Origin: Flammeovirga aprica JL-4
GTDB lineage: Bacteria > Bacteroidota > Bacteroidia > Cytophagales > Flammeovirgaceae
Length of the DNA stretch: 64,000 nt
Assembly (NCBI RefSeq): GCF_012844305.1
Contig: NZ_JABANE010000053.1
Coordinates: forward strand, 1 to 64,000
Direction of reading: 5' to 3'
The position numbers and the translations under genes are program-made. Positions 35,805 to 44,321 of this stretch are shown here, in pieces (the stretch's first letter is position 1; each line of letters starts with the position of its first letter). The notes beneath the pieces are model-generated. The model had not been told where the DNA came from. It searched no databases and saw only the letters and a list, made by a program, of their open reading frames with translations.

Positions 35805-37415
35805 CTACACTTTTTGAGATACATTAGGAGCTCCTTCCAGAATAGACTGATCTTCTAATCCTTCTTCGAACTGCTTGAAGTTCTCAACAAATTTAGCGGC
35901 CAGCTTCATAGCGATTGCATCATAATTCTTAAATCCATTTGCTTTCCAAGAGGCTTTAGCGTCAAGTGCTTCACTAGGCACTCCTTCAACTTCTTTTGGC
36001 ACCTGTACTCCAAATATCGGGTGCTCTACAAATTCCACATTGTCCAACTGTCCCTCCAAAGCAGCTGTGATCATAGCTCTTGTATATTTCAGCTTAGTAC
36101 GACCCACTTTATCAGAAGGACCATTTGACCAACCTGTATTGATCAGCCAGATGTTTGTTTTATGAGCTGTCATTTTTTCGCCTAACTTCATAGCATATAC
36201 AGAAGGATGTAGTGGCATAAACGGAGCTCCGAAACAAGCTGAGAAAGTTGGAGTTGGTTCTGTAACGCCAGCTTCCGTACCGGCTACCTTTGCAGTATAC
36301 CCCAACATGAAGTGATACATGGCCTGTTCTTTTGTCAGCTTAGAAATAGCTGGCAGAACACCATACGCATCACAAGTAAGGAAAAATATATTTTTAGGGT
36401 GTGTTTCTGATACTGACGGGATCTTAGCGTTATCTATGTGATCAATAGGATAAGATACTCTTGTATTTTCTGTCACTGTTACATTGGTATAATCCACTAC
36501 CGATGTTCCAGGGAAGAAACGGGTGTTTTCTAAAGTTGCACCAAATTTAATAGCATCCCAGATCTCTGGTTCATTTTCTCTTGTAAGATCGATGGTTTTG
36601 GCATAGCATCCACCTTCGAAATTATAAATTCCTCTATCTGACCATCCATGCTCATCATCTCCAATGAGGTTTCTGTTAGTATCGGCTGATAAAGTTGTTT
36701 TTCCGGTGCCTGACAGCCCGAAGAAAACAGCTGAATCACCTTTCAGTCCTTCATTTGCTGAACAGTGCATAGGAAGTACATTCTCATCAATAAGCAAAGC
36801 ATTCAATACTGAGAAAATACCTTTCTTGATTTCACCAGTGTAACGAGAACCCGCTACAAGCGCCGCTTTCTCTCCAAAATTCAAAATAGAGAAGTTGCCT
36901 TGACGTGTACCGTCAATCTGAGGATTAGCATAAAAATCAGGAGCTTGCAAAACAACATAATCCGGCTCTCCGAAAGATCTTAACTCTTCGTCACTAGGAA
37001 CGATAAACATGTTGCTGACAAAATGTGACACAGAAGCGAGAGGAGTAACTACCCTTACCTTAATACGGTATGCTGGATCAGCACCTGCATACACATTATT
37101 GACATACAACTTCTGATTATTGAGAAGGTAATCCACCATTTTACTTGCCAAACCGTCAAATTTGTCTTGTGGAAAGGGCTTGTTGATGCTTCCCCACCAC
37201 ACGCGGTCTTTAGTGTAATCATCTTCTACGATAAAGCGATCTTGAGGAGATCTACCAGTATATCTACCGGTATCGCACATAATAGCACCAGTGGAGCTAA
37301 GAACGCCTTCTCCATTTTTAACTGCTTCAGCGACCAATTGGGCTACAGATAGATCGCAATTTACTTGTTTAGACTCTGCTAAAAGTTTACTGGCTAATTT
37401 GTGTGTTGCTGTCAT
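35805..37415 (-). CDS. pckA: Phosphoenolpyruvate carboxykinase (ATP)
   Basis: A 536-residue cytoplasmic enzyme with the ATP-type PEPCK signatures: substrate motif 'DTGRYTGRSPQDRFIV' (48-63), kinase-1a P-loop 'FFGLSGTGKTTLSAD' (about 240-254), metal-site 'DDEHGW' and 'EGGCYAKTI' just after, and 'FLTCDAYGVLP'. It converts oxaloacetate to phosphoenolpyruvate, the first committed step of gluconeogenesis. Length is the family norm. It stands alone with its own terminator. Confidence 0.97.
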   Translation of the reverse strand: MTATHKLASKLLAESKQVNCDLSVAQLVAEAVKNGEGVLSSTGAIMCDTGRYTGRSPQDRFIVEDDYTKDRVWWGSINKPFPQDKFDGLASKMVDYLLNNQKLYVNNVYAGADPAYRIKVRVVTPLASVSHFVSNMFIVPSDEELRSFGEPDYVVLQAPDFYANPQIDGTRQGNFSILNFGEKAALVAGSRYTGEIKKGIFSVLNALLIDENVLPMHCSANEGLKGDSAVFFGLSGTGKTTLSADTNRNLIGDDEHGWSDRGIYNFEGGCYAKTIDLTRENEPEIWDAIKFGATLENTRFFPGTSVVDYTNVTVTENTRVSYPIDHIDNAKIPSVSETHPKNIFFLTCDAYGVLPAISKLTKEQAMYHFMLGYTAKVAGTEAGVTEPTPTFSACFGAPFMPLHPSVYAMKLGEKMTAHKTNIWLINTGWSNGPSDKVGRTKLKYTRAMITAALEGQLDNVEFVEHPIFGVQVPKEVEGVPSEALDAKASWKANGFKNYDAIAMKLAAKFVENFKQFEEGLEDQSILEGAPNVSQKV

Positions 37416-37921
37416 ATTGGTAAGTTTTAATTTGTAATTAAATATTAGAATAGTACAATAAATAAAGAGTACTTTATGTGTTGGTTTTCAAGATTAGATA
37501 GTAACCGTTATGAGTGAATTAATGCTTTATTTGTGAATGGATTACTATACTATACTACAATGTAAATTATCAAAATACAGTGACCTTGATCAACAACATT
37601 TAGAGACTTTATTACTATTCTAGGGTGATATTTAATTTACGGACCTTAATAAACTGATTAACAGATTATTAACAAATAGTTAAATTTTAAACCTTTAAAT
37701 TATTTGTAATAAATACCTTTTATTTTCTTACAAATCATTACTTAATAATTGAATTATTTTTCAAATGTAGATATTACGTTTAATATAACAAAAGAAAAGA
37801 ATATATAATTCAGTCATTTTCTTTAAAATATTCAATTTTAGAATATATACACTAATATTTATCATCAATGAAAGATGATTTTACACGTAAATTTTACGTT
37901 TAATAATTTAGAAGTAATTTG
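37416..37921. other. Divergent intergenic region, very AT-rich
   Basis: About 500 bp between pckA and the arginine deiminase-like gene. No ORF or strong hairpin; it should hold both promoters and possibly regulator sites that I cannot identify. Confidence 0.4.
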
Positions 37922-37953
37922 TTTGATTGGATTAATAGATTAACGCATCTTTG
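37922..37953 (+). promoter_or_regulatory. Candidate promoter of the arginine deiminase-like gene
   Basis: TTTG (37922-37925), a 20-nt spacer and CATCTTTG (37946-37953), one mismatch from TAnnTTTG, about 28 bp before the start codon. Confidence 0.35.
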
Positions 37954-37981
37954 ATTCTTTAAAGAAAATTATTAGCACGAT

Positions 37982-39427
37982 ATGCATACTAACCAAGACA
38001 TTCATGTGAGTTCTGAAGTAGGAACTTTAAGACGATTAATGATCCACAGCCCTGACGAAGGCATAGGCAAGGTCATTCCTACAAAAGCACAAGACTGGCT
38101 TTTTGAGGACATCATTCACCTGGACACTATGAGAAAGAAAGAATATGACCTCTATTTAAAAATCTTACTCTACTTTCTAGATTATCAGAACATACACTCT
38201 CGTATTCACACTATTGATTTACCTGAATCACAAAGACATTTTTACAAGCCTGACAAAGAAGATTATTTCAATAGCGACAAGGTGATTGAGCCTCAGGCTT
38301 TGCTCTCTCATATTTTAGAGAAAAATGATATCAGAAGCCGAATGATCGCTTCGATATGCGCTCACGAAGGCACCTCGTACTCTCTTCAGGATGAATTGAT
38401 GGAACTAGAATCTTCTATTTTAGCTAGAACTATGATTTCCGGCATTCTTCCTGACAAAAGAATGATCTTCCCTCCTATTCCAAACTTTATCTTTACAAGA
38501 GATCTTGGTATCACCGTCAATGATCACATCTTGCTCAACAAGCCTAAGAAAAAAGCAAGAACTAGGGAATCTATCATTATGAAGTATATCTTCTTCAACC
38601 ACCCTATGTTTGCTGATTATACGGATAAGGTCATTGAAATTACGGACCCTGAAGATTTCTTCTTGCTAGATGACGAGGAACAGGAACAGAAGAGCGTTAC
38701 CATTGAAGGTGGTGATGTGATGATGGTGGCTCCTAATCACCTGCTAGTGGGTGTAAGTGAAAGAACTTCAATTCATGCAGCAAGCAAGGTGGTTCATGAA
38801 ATGCACAAAAGAAATATTGTGGAGAAAGTAACAGTAGTGAAAATACCGGCTAAAAGGGCTTATATGCATATTGACACTACGTTCACACAAGTGAAAAGAA
38901 ACCTTTGGGTAATGTTTGGTTCTTTCTCTAAAGAAGGGCTTAAAAAGGAACAGGGCGATTTCATTCCTTCACTGGGAAATTTCAAAAGTGAAAATGAACT
39001 TGAAATTCTTCAATATGTAAAAGGAGAAAACTATGATCATCCTATACGCTTCAACTACCTTGAAGACCTGCTGAATGACATTAGTTTAAATGACCTTCAC
39101 TCTACCGAACCTACTCAATTTATTTACTCAGGCAACAATAAATTCCCGCATGGAAGAAGGGAACAATGGACCGACTCCTGCAATGTGCTTGCACTCAAAG
39201 AGGGGGTAGTTATTGGTTATGACCGAAATGACAAGACTTCTGAAGGTTTTGAAAAACACGGCATGAAAGTGGTAAAAGCCGCTGACCTTCTTCAAGATTT
39301 TGCTCAGGAGAAACTTTTCCCTGAAGACATCAAAGACACATTGATCTTACTTCCTTCTGCTGAACTTTCAAGAGCAAGAGGAGGATCGCACTGTATGTCT
39401 ATGCCTCTGAAAAGGGATTATATATAA
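37982..39427 (+). CDS. Arginine deiminase family protein
   Basis: A 481-residue cytoplasmic member of the guanidino-group-modifying fold. Landmarks: 'VSSEVGTLRRLMIHSPDEGI' start, 'NFIFTRDLGI' (Asp pocket), 'TIEGGDVMMV', 'MHIDTTFTQV' (catalytic His) and 'RARGGSHCMSMPL' (nucleophilic Cys near the C-terminus). These are the arginine deiminase elements, converting arginine to citrulline and ammonia. It is about 70 residues longer than classical enzymes, mostly in the helical insert, and no arcB or arcC gene is adjacent, so the pathway role is not the usual ADI operon. Its stop codon is the left edge of the palindromic element. Confidence 0.8.
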   Translation: MHTNQDIHVSSEVGTLRRLMIHSPDEGIGKVIPTKAQDWLFEDIIHLDTMRKKEYDLYLKILLYFLDYQNIHSRIHTIDLPESQRHFYKPDKEDYFNSDKVIEPQALLSHILEKNDIRSRMIASICAHEGTSYSLQDELMELESSILARTMISGILPDKRMIFPPIPNFIFTRDLGITVNDHILLNKPKKKARTRESIIMKYIFFNHPMFADYTDKVIEITDPEDFFLLDDEEQEQKSVTIEGGDVMMVAPNHLLVGVSERTSIHAASKVVHEMHKRNIVEKVTVVKIPAKRAYMHIDTTFTQVKRNLWVMFGSFSKEGLKKEQGDFIPSLGNFKSENELEILQYVKGENYDHPIRFNYLEDLLNDISLNDLHSTEPTQFIYSGNNKFPHGRREQWTDSCNVLALKEGVVIGYDRNDKTSEGFEKHGMKVVKAADLLQDFAQEKLFPEDIKDTLILLPSAELSRARGGSHCMSMPLKRDYI

Positions 39428-39629
39428 GTACTAGGACAAATGAAAACGAGTGTTTCGTGCACCATAGTTAAAACTATGGGCAGGTGATACAACAATCTAA
39501 TCAAGACTAAAGTCTTGAAGATTGATAACGTAAGCAACACTTTAGTGTTGGTGGAGTCTGTATCACCTGCCCATGACTTCAGTCATGGTGCACGTAATTA
39601 TTGATCCATTTCTTTTGTCCTAGTACTTA
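39425..39629. repeat. 205-bp nested palindromic element (REP/BIME- or MITE-like)
   Basis: Two arms in inverted orientation show three nested perfect matches: TAAGTACTAGGACAAA (39425-39440/39614-39629, 16 bp), CGTGCACCAT (39456-39465/39585-39594) and ATGGGCAGGTGATACA (39476-39491/39559-39574). Each arm holds local hairpins (ATAGTT/AACTAT, ATGACT/AGTCAT, AAGACTAAAGTCTT, AACACTTTAGTGTT). The outer end overlaps the stop codon of the upstream gene. This layout resembles BIME/REP elements moved by Y1 (TnpA-REP) transposases or a folded-back MITE. Confidence 0.8.
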
Positions 39630-39649
39630 ATGAAGAATTCATAAAAAAT

Positions 39650-39686
39650 GGATTGTGCTGTAGACTTCACGACCACAGCACAATCC
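39650..39686 (-). terminator. Terminator of the YgjV-like gene
   Basis: A perfect 12-bp stem (39650-39661/39675-39686) with a 13-nt loop; on the minus strand CATTTTTTATG follows. Confidence 0.75.
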
Positions 39687-39808
39687 ACCTTAACTCTTAA
39701 CTCAAAAAAATATAAACGGCTACTACTCTACGACTTCTATTGTAATAAACTTTTAATATTGGTTAATATTTATAGTTAAAAATTAAACTCACCCCATCTC
39801 AACCTCAA

Positions 39809-40024
39809 TTATTTTTTATCCTTTACGAGATAGAATATATTTATAGCGGCAATAAAACCATTAGTGATTACAATAGGCCAAGCACTTAACATTATACCGT
39901 ATATCACAAACACTATGCAACCAACGGTGTTGACCATTCTGAGGAGTTTTACATTTTTGAGGGCAAAAGATATCATTAATAAAAGTGAGGCCAAGTAACC
40001 TACATATTCTGGTGAAAATTCCAT
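39809..40024 (-). CDS. Small YgjV-like inner-membrane protein
   Basis: A 71-residue protein with two to three hydrophobic helices ('YLASLLLMISFALKNVKLLR', 'TVGCIVFVIYGIMLSAWPIV', 'GFIAAINIFYLV'). The pattern 'mvNtvGc..FviYGi.l.awPi...N' is that of the YgjV family of inner-membrane proteins, whose role is unknown. It has a terminator behind it and is divergent from the thioredoxin-fold gene, separated by 27 bp. Confidence 0.7.
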   Translation of the reverse strand: MEFSPEYVGYLASLLLMISFALKNVKLLRMVNTVGCIVFVIYGIMLSAWPIVITNGFIAAINIFYLVKDKK

Positions 40025-40051
40025 ATTTACGAACGTAATAATTTATTTAAA

Positions 40052-40543
40052 ATGAAAAAAAGCACGGCAGTCTTATTTATCACTTTACTCTCTCTATTAG
40101 CCAATTTTGCCTTTTGTCAAACGGAAAAATACGATCCTAATGCAGATGCGATTGCAGACATAAAAGCAGCAGTTCAGGTGGCTAAAAAATCAAATAAACA
40201 TGTTTTTGTAAAAGTAGGAGGAAATTGGTGTAGTTGGTGTAAACTCTATGCAAAATTCACACATAATAACGAAGATATCACTAAAATGATGAATGATAAC
40301 TATGTGAAGGTCCTCGTGAACTGGAGTAAAGAAAATAAGAATCCTGAAGCAATGGAATACCTTCATTTCCCACAACGCTTTGGTTATCCTGTATTCGTAA
40401 TCATAGATGGAAACGGTAAAATCATACATACACAAAACTCTGCTTACCTTGAAAGCGGTAACGGGTACGACAAGCAAAAAGTGATGCAGTTCTTAAAAGG
40501 ATGGACTCCTAAAGCATTGGACCCTGATACTTATAAAAATTAA
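40052..40543 (+). CDS. Periplasmic thioredoxin-fold protein
   Basis: A 163-residue exported protein: signal peptide 1-22 (..FAFCQ), then a thioredoxin-like domain with 'VFVKVGGNWCSWCKLYAKF' (Cys60-Ser-Trp-Cys63) and the cis-Pro segment 'FGYPVFVIIDGNGK' (about 110-123). The CSWC pair is as in DUF255/thioredoxin_7 type proteins, so it may reduce disulphides in the envelope. It is coupled to the next lipoprotein gene, 2 bp apart. Confidence 0.85.
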   Translation: MKKSTAVLFITLLSLLANFAFCQTEKYDPNADAIADIKAAVQVAKKSNKHVFVKVGGNWCSWCKLYAKFTHNNEDITKMMNDNYVKVLVNWSKENKNPEAMEYLHFPQRFGYPVFVIIDGNGKIIHTQNSAYLESGNGYDKQKVMQFLKGWTPKALDPDTYKN

Positions 40544-40545
40544 TC

Positions 40546-40926
40546 ATGAAAATACTTACGTTTCTTATTGTTTACTTTTCCATCCCGTTTCTGTTGCATT
40601 CATGCCAGCCCGTAACAGTGTACCCTCTCAAGACAGGTACGGTGGAATTTAAATGGGATAGTTCAACTGCGCTTACCGCTAAGGTCATTGTATTGGACCG
40701 CTATCCTCTTGAGCCTCCGGTTTATGGAAGAACCAGAGTTTTTACAAGAGCAAGCGACACTGTAAAGGTCAGTTTAGAAGAATTTGAATACAGAGGCACC
40801 TGCACTATAGAACCTTATGAAAATAAAGAGAGCTACCCTTATGCTTCTGTAAAAAATAGTATTAACGTAAGTCAAACCGTAACAAAGAGCGCACAATTAT
40901 GGGATGTGAATCAAAACATTCCATAA
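40546..40926 (+). CDS. Small lipoprotein of unknown function
   Basis: A 126-residue lipoprotein with signal peptide and Leu-Leu-His-Ser-Cys (Cys20). The mature part looks like one beta-sandwich ('TGTVEFKWDSSTALTAKVIVLDRYPL', 'DTVKVSLEEFEYRGTCTIEPY'). I do not recognise a family. It follows the thioredoxin-fold gene by 2 bp, so the pair is an operon and probably shares an envelope role. Confidence 0.7.
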   Translation: MKILTFLIVYFSIPFLLHSCQPVTVYPLKTGTVEFKWDSSTALTAKVIVLDRYPLEPPVYGRTRVFTRASDTVKVSLEEFEYRGTCTIEPYENKESYPYASVKNSINVSQTVTKSAQLWDVNQNIP

Positions 40927-41029
40927 ATTGTAATTTATGTTAATTGAGACGATTATCATTTTGTTTTTCAGTAAATACTTTTTACTTATGCTTTGAAAAA
41001 TAAACTATCATAAGTTAAATAACTTCAAC

Positions 41030-41605
41030 GTGTCTACTCAATATTTTTACGCTGTTTTAATAGCGACTATTTGTTTGATGAGTTCTCCTATTGACCTATT
41101 TGCTGAAGAAAATCCTAATAAGAAGAAAAAGCAAAAAGAAGGAGAAGAACATGATAAAGCTCTAGTGGAAGGGGAACATCATGAAAATCATTTTGAACTA
41201 GAATTATCATATAACAATGGTAATCATCTGGAATTCACAAGTTCTGTTTACTTTGCCCACCTTACCAAATTTCAGGGAACGGTTGAATTGACTGGACATC
41301 ATTTCGCGGGTTGTTTTGTTCGTGAAATCCCTCTAGGACATTCAAAATGGGGTACTTTCGTCGGTTTAGGCTCAACTTTTGGCTTTGAAACTGAACATGA
41401 CGAAGATAATGACATCCCTCAACAACCTCAACCTAAAGAAAATACCAACCACAAAGATTGGAGTGGTAATGTGATTGTACAATCAGGCTTAGCTTACTCA
41501 TTAGATAAGCACTGGAGTACCGGTTTTACGCTTTCACCAGGCATTGACGTTGTAACCCGCAAACCTAACTTCGGGATGACACTGGACCTAGTATTTGGCT
41601 TTTAA
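41030..41605 (+). CDS. Small outer-membrane barrel protein, His/Glu-rich N-terminus (copy 1)
   Basis: A 191-residue protein starting at GTG with a signal peptide (about 1-25, ..LFAE). A charged segment rich in Lys, Glu and His (26-60, 'GEEHDKALVEGEHHENH') precedes about eight beta strands ('FELELSYNNGNHLEFTSSVYFAHLTKF' ... 'FGMTLDLVFGF') ending in Phe, as in small outer-membrane barrels. It is a tandem paralogue of the next gene, highly similar over the barrel. Function unknown; the His-rich part may bind metal. Confidence 0.65.
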   Translation: MSTQYFYAVLIATICLMSSPIDLFAEENPNKKKKQKEGEEHDKALVEGEHHENHFELELSYNNGNHLEFTSSVYFAHLTKFQGTVELTGHHFAGCFVREIPLGHSKWGTFVGLGSTFGFETEHDEDNDIPQQPQPKENTNHKDWSGNVIVQSGLAYSLDKHWSTGFTLSPGIDVVTRKPNFGMTLDLVFGF

Positions 41606-41773
41606 GCTATTGGGCAGTTAAAACCGCATTGACAACAATTCTTAATTAAGATATATTTATTGTTTAATCACAAACATAATTGATAATATTGCGTTAATTA
41701 TCACATCTACACATTGTTACACATAAGTAGAAATGATAACCTAATCGACTCATTAATATTATCAACTATCGAT

Positions 41774-42436
41774 ATGATTTACAATAATATCTTATTTCGC
41801 ATTGTTACCTCAGCTATTTGCATAGTTGGTCTTAACTTTGTCGCTTCTGCACAAACAGAAACGGAAGCTTACCAATATACTGAAAGCAACGAAGATGATT
41901 TTACATCTTATTCAAAACATCACACACAACCCGAATTGAAATCGGGCAATGAACCGAAAGAGCATAAAGAGGAACATCACAATCGGTATGAATTGGAAAT
42001 CTCTTATAATAATAGTGGAAACTATGAATTTACGGGGTCCATCTATTTTGCTCACCTGACTAAGTTTCAAGGTACTGTTGAGTTTACAGGACAGCACTTT
42101 GCTTCGGTAGTGGTAAGGGAGATCCCTATCGGACATTCAAGATGGGGTACTTTTGTAGGTGTTGGAGGAACATTTGGCTTTCATGACCATGAAGTACCGT
42201 CAGATCATGATCACTACATGGAAGTAGAATTGCATGATGCTCCACATCCTGATGATTACAGTACTTCTGATGTGGAAACACACAGAGAATGGGGAGGTGC
42301 GGTAATTGTACAAACAGGTTTAGCTTATTCTCTAAACAGTCACTGGAGTACAGGATTTACACTTTCACCAGGTATTGATGTACAGACTGGAGAACCTACC
42401 TTCGGTGCCACTTTTGACGTTGTATTTGGTTTTTAA
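41774..42436 (+). CDS. Small outer-membrane barrel protein, His-rich (copy 2)
   Basis: A paralogue of the preceding gene, 220 residues from the ATG at 41774; the open frame extends to a TTG at 41714 but only the ATG gives a clean signal peptide (..FVASAQ). It keeps 'FAHLTKFQGTVEFTGQHFA', 'REIPIGHSRWGTFVGVGGTFGFHDHE', 'LAYSLNSHWSTGFTLSPGIDV' and the terminal 'VVFGF'. An extra loop is His/Asp-rich ('SDHDHYMEVELHDAPHP'). Tandem duplication followed by divergence of loops suggests surface-exposed parts. Function unknown. Confidence 0.65.
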   Translation: MIYNNILFRIVTSAICIVGLNFVASAQTETEAYQYTESNEDDFTSYSKHHTQPELKSGNEPKEHKEEHHNRYELEISYNNSGNYEFTGSIYFAHLTKFQGTVEFTGQHFASVVVREIPIGHSRWGTFVGVGGTFGFHDHEVPSDHDHYMEVELHDAPHPDDYSTSDVETHREWGGAVIVQTGLAYSLNSHWSTGFTLSPGIDVQTGEPTFGATFDVVFGF

Positions 42437-42472
42437 TCAAAACAACCACCTTTATCAATCATCAAAAAACAC

Positions 42473-42514
42473 AAAACGGGATGAAAACTGTCTATCAGAT
42501 TTTCATCCCGTTTT
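42473..42514. terminator. Bidirectional terminator between convergent genes
   Basis: A perfect 15-bp stem (42473-42487/42500-42514), 12-nt loop, T run on the plus strand and A-rich on the other side. Confidence 0.85.
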
Positions 42515-42525
42515 TTTGGCAGGTA

Positions 42526-42891
42526 CTAATTACATTCCTGCAGCGTAAAACCACCAATTTCTTCATAATAAGAAAAATCCATTAGCTCAGATATGTTTTC
42601 ACTCTCCCAATCATTTTCACATCCTTGTCTGATTTGTCTTATTTCTAATATATAATCAGATTGGTCAGTAGTCTTGGAGTGATTTCCCACTTGAAACTCA
42701 TTCCTACTGTTACGACTCTCAAACGTTCCATCTAATTTTATATAAATTTCTCTTTTAAAATCTCCATCCAAATTGGTTCTTTGATAATAATGTCCTTTTG
42801 GTTGAACAGGCTCTATGTTACTTTCTTTTGAACAAGAAAAGAAAGAGACTAAAGCAACTAGAAATAAAGCGATAATAGATTTTGTATTCAT
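42526..42891 (-). CDS. Small lipoprotein of unknown function
   Basis: A 121-residue lipoprotein: signal peptide ending Phe-Phe-Ser-Cys (Cys20). The mature part is a small beta-rich domain with two further cysteines ('QGCENDW', 'LQECN' at the end) that may form a disulphide. No family was recognised. It converges on the copy-2 barrel gene and shares its terminator. Confidence 0.6.
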   Translation of the reverse strand: MNTKSIIALFLVALVSFFSCSKESNIEPVQPKGHYYQRTNLDGDFKREIYIKLDGTFESRNSRNEFQVGNHSKTTDQSDYILEIRQIRQGCENDWESENISELMDFSYYEEIGGFTLQECN

Positions 42892-42990
42892 TTTTCATAA
42901 AGTTTTGTTTCAACCTTAGAAGGGTAAACGAATGCTAAAAACCCTATGGACTCACTTTATTTTTTTATCTTTTTTTTGTCGTGCAACTTA

Positions 42991-43479
42991 CTACAGCTTT
43001 TCTTTCAGCTCTTTCACTACATGAAATACCACAGGACACGTTAATGTATTGCGAGCATGCAGTGCAGGTCTTTGGTTAAAGCCTTGATTTTGTGTCAATG
43101 GATACTCTCTGCATGCTTTTGGTCTTGCTTCATAAATGGAACAGTAATTATCTGCTCCCAGGAAAGGACAAGGCTGACGGTTCATCACATAATCACCATC
43201 ACTGTCCACACGCATATATTCAGAAATCACTTCTGTTTCTTTCATTCTGAAGTGCTTCGCAATTCTTTTCACATCAGTAGCCGTCACTACAGGGCTGATC
43301 GTTTTACAGCAATTCGCACAAGTCAAGCAATCAAATTTTTGAAATGCTTTCTCGTCTGTATCATTAACGATCTGATCAATCTGTTTTCCTTTCTTGACTT
43401 TCTTCAGCCGTTTTAAAAAGGTTTGATTTTCTTTATATTTTGATTTGGCATTTTTCTGCCAATCTGCATACAAATCCAT
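42991..43479 (-). CDS. YkgJ-family cysteine cluster protein
   Basis: A 162-residue cytoplasmic protein with the YkgJ pattern C-x2-C-x2-C-C ('FDCLTCANCCKTISP', about residues 49-63), then 'CPFLGADNYCSIYEARPKACREYP' (about 105-128). The eight or so cysteines probably hold a zinc or iron-sulphur cluster. The biochemical role of the family is not settled. It is 5 bp after the beta-propeller-like gene in the lpxH operon. Confidence 0.85.
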   Translation of the reverse strand: MDLYADWQKNAKSKYKENQTFLKRLKKVKKGKQIDQIVNDTDEKAFQKFDCLTCANCCKTISPVVTATDVKRIAKHFRMKETEVISEYMRVDSDGDYVMNRQPCPFLGADNYCSIYEARPKACREYPLTQNQGFNQRPALHARNTLTCPVVFHVVKELKEKL

Positions 43480-43484
43480 TTCTT

Positions 43485-44321
43485 TTATAATTGATAAGCG
43501 TACATCATTTTCTGCTTAAAACAGAATACCCTCTGTGCTGTGTGATCATACAAAGCATATTCTACTTTTTTCAAGGGCAGTTTGATGTAGCGGGTTTCTA
43601 AACTGTAAAGTGCTTTAAAATGCAATTCATCTTTTTCCAGCCAATACACCTCTTCTGAGGTCAAGCCGATCTTTTTTGCTTTTTTGACGGCATAAGGTTC
43701 TGAAAGAATATTTCCTAAAAGATCAAAAGTGAAAATTCCTCTGTATCGATCCAGCACATAAAGATTGTTCTGATGTTCTCTCATCCATACCGGCTCCCAT
43801 GATGCACTGTTGATCAACTGCTCCAAAGGCACATCAATAGAAATAGTTTTCACATCAGGGAAATACTTTTTCAAACGGAAACTTCCTTGATCGTATAACC
43901 AAATACCTCCATCGCTTGCATTTGTGGCCACTGAGGCATATTCTACTAAACTTGGATCAAAGATATACTCTGACTGCTCTGTGAGCTGTTGCCCCAGTAT
44001 ACGTATTCCCTGCCAGTCTTCAGAAAACAATACTGTATTGAGCATCGCCCAGGCATCTATCTGCACTTCTGCTGGCGATGATGGAGAATACCAGCGTTTC
44101 TTCTCCCCCTCAATCCATTGACTCACATTGCCCTGCTCATCTGCAACATATACATAACCTTTACGGTCAATATCAACAGAAGCCACTTCTCCTACTTCAA
44201 TTTCGTAAAGTAGTTGCTGTGCTTGGGCTGTAATTGAAAGCAAGAATGCTACAAAAAGCACACTACTCTTTATAAGTAAGTAATTCCACTTTTTCACCGT
44301 CAAATGTTGCATAAGTATCAT
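43485..44321 (-). CDS. Exported beta-propeller-like protein
   Basis: About 278 residues from the first plausible ATG. It has a signal peptide (..ITAQAQ) and then repeated blades ('GYVYVADEQGNVSQWI', 'GGIWLYDQGSFRLKKYF', 'NNLYVLDRYRGIFTFDLLGN') typical of NHL/PQQ-like propellers. The open frame runs on to 44594 through lpxH in another frame, which is spurious. Candidate starts are ATG 44321, ATG 44312 and GTG 44297; all overlap the 3' end of lpxH by 35-59 bp, so translation is probably coupled. Function unknown; perhaps an envelope binding protein. Confidence 0.65.
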   Translation of the reverse strand: MILMQHLTVKKWNYLLIKSSVLFVAFLLSITAQAQQLLYEIEVGEVASVDIDRKGYVYVADEQGNVSQWIEGEKKRWYSPSSPAEVQIDAWAMLNTVLFSEDWQGIRILGQQLTEQSEYIFDPSLVEYASVATNASDGGIWLYDQGSFRLKKYFPDVKTISIDVPLEQLINSASWEPVWMREHQNNLYVLDRYRGIFTFDLLGNILSEPYAVKKAKKIGLTSEEVYWLEKDELHFKALYSLETRYIKLPLKKVEYALYDHTAQRVFCFKQKMMYAYQL

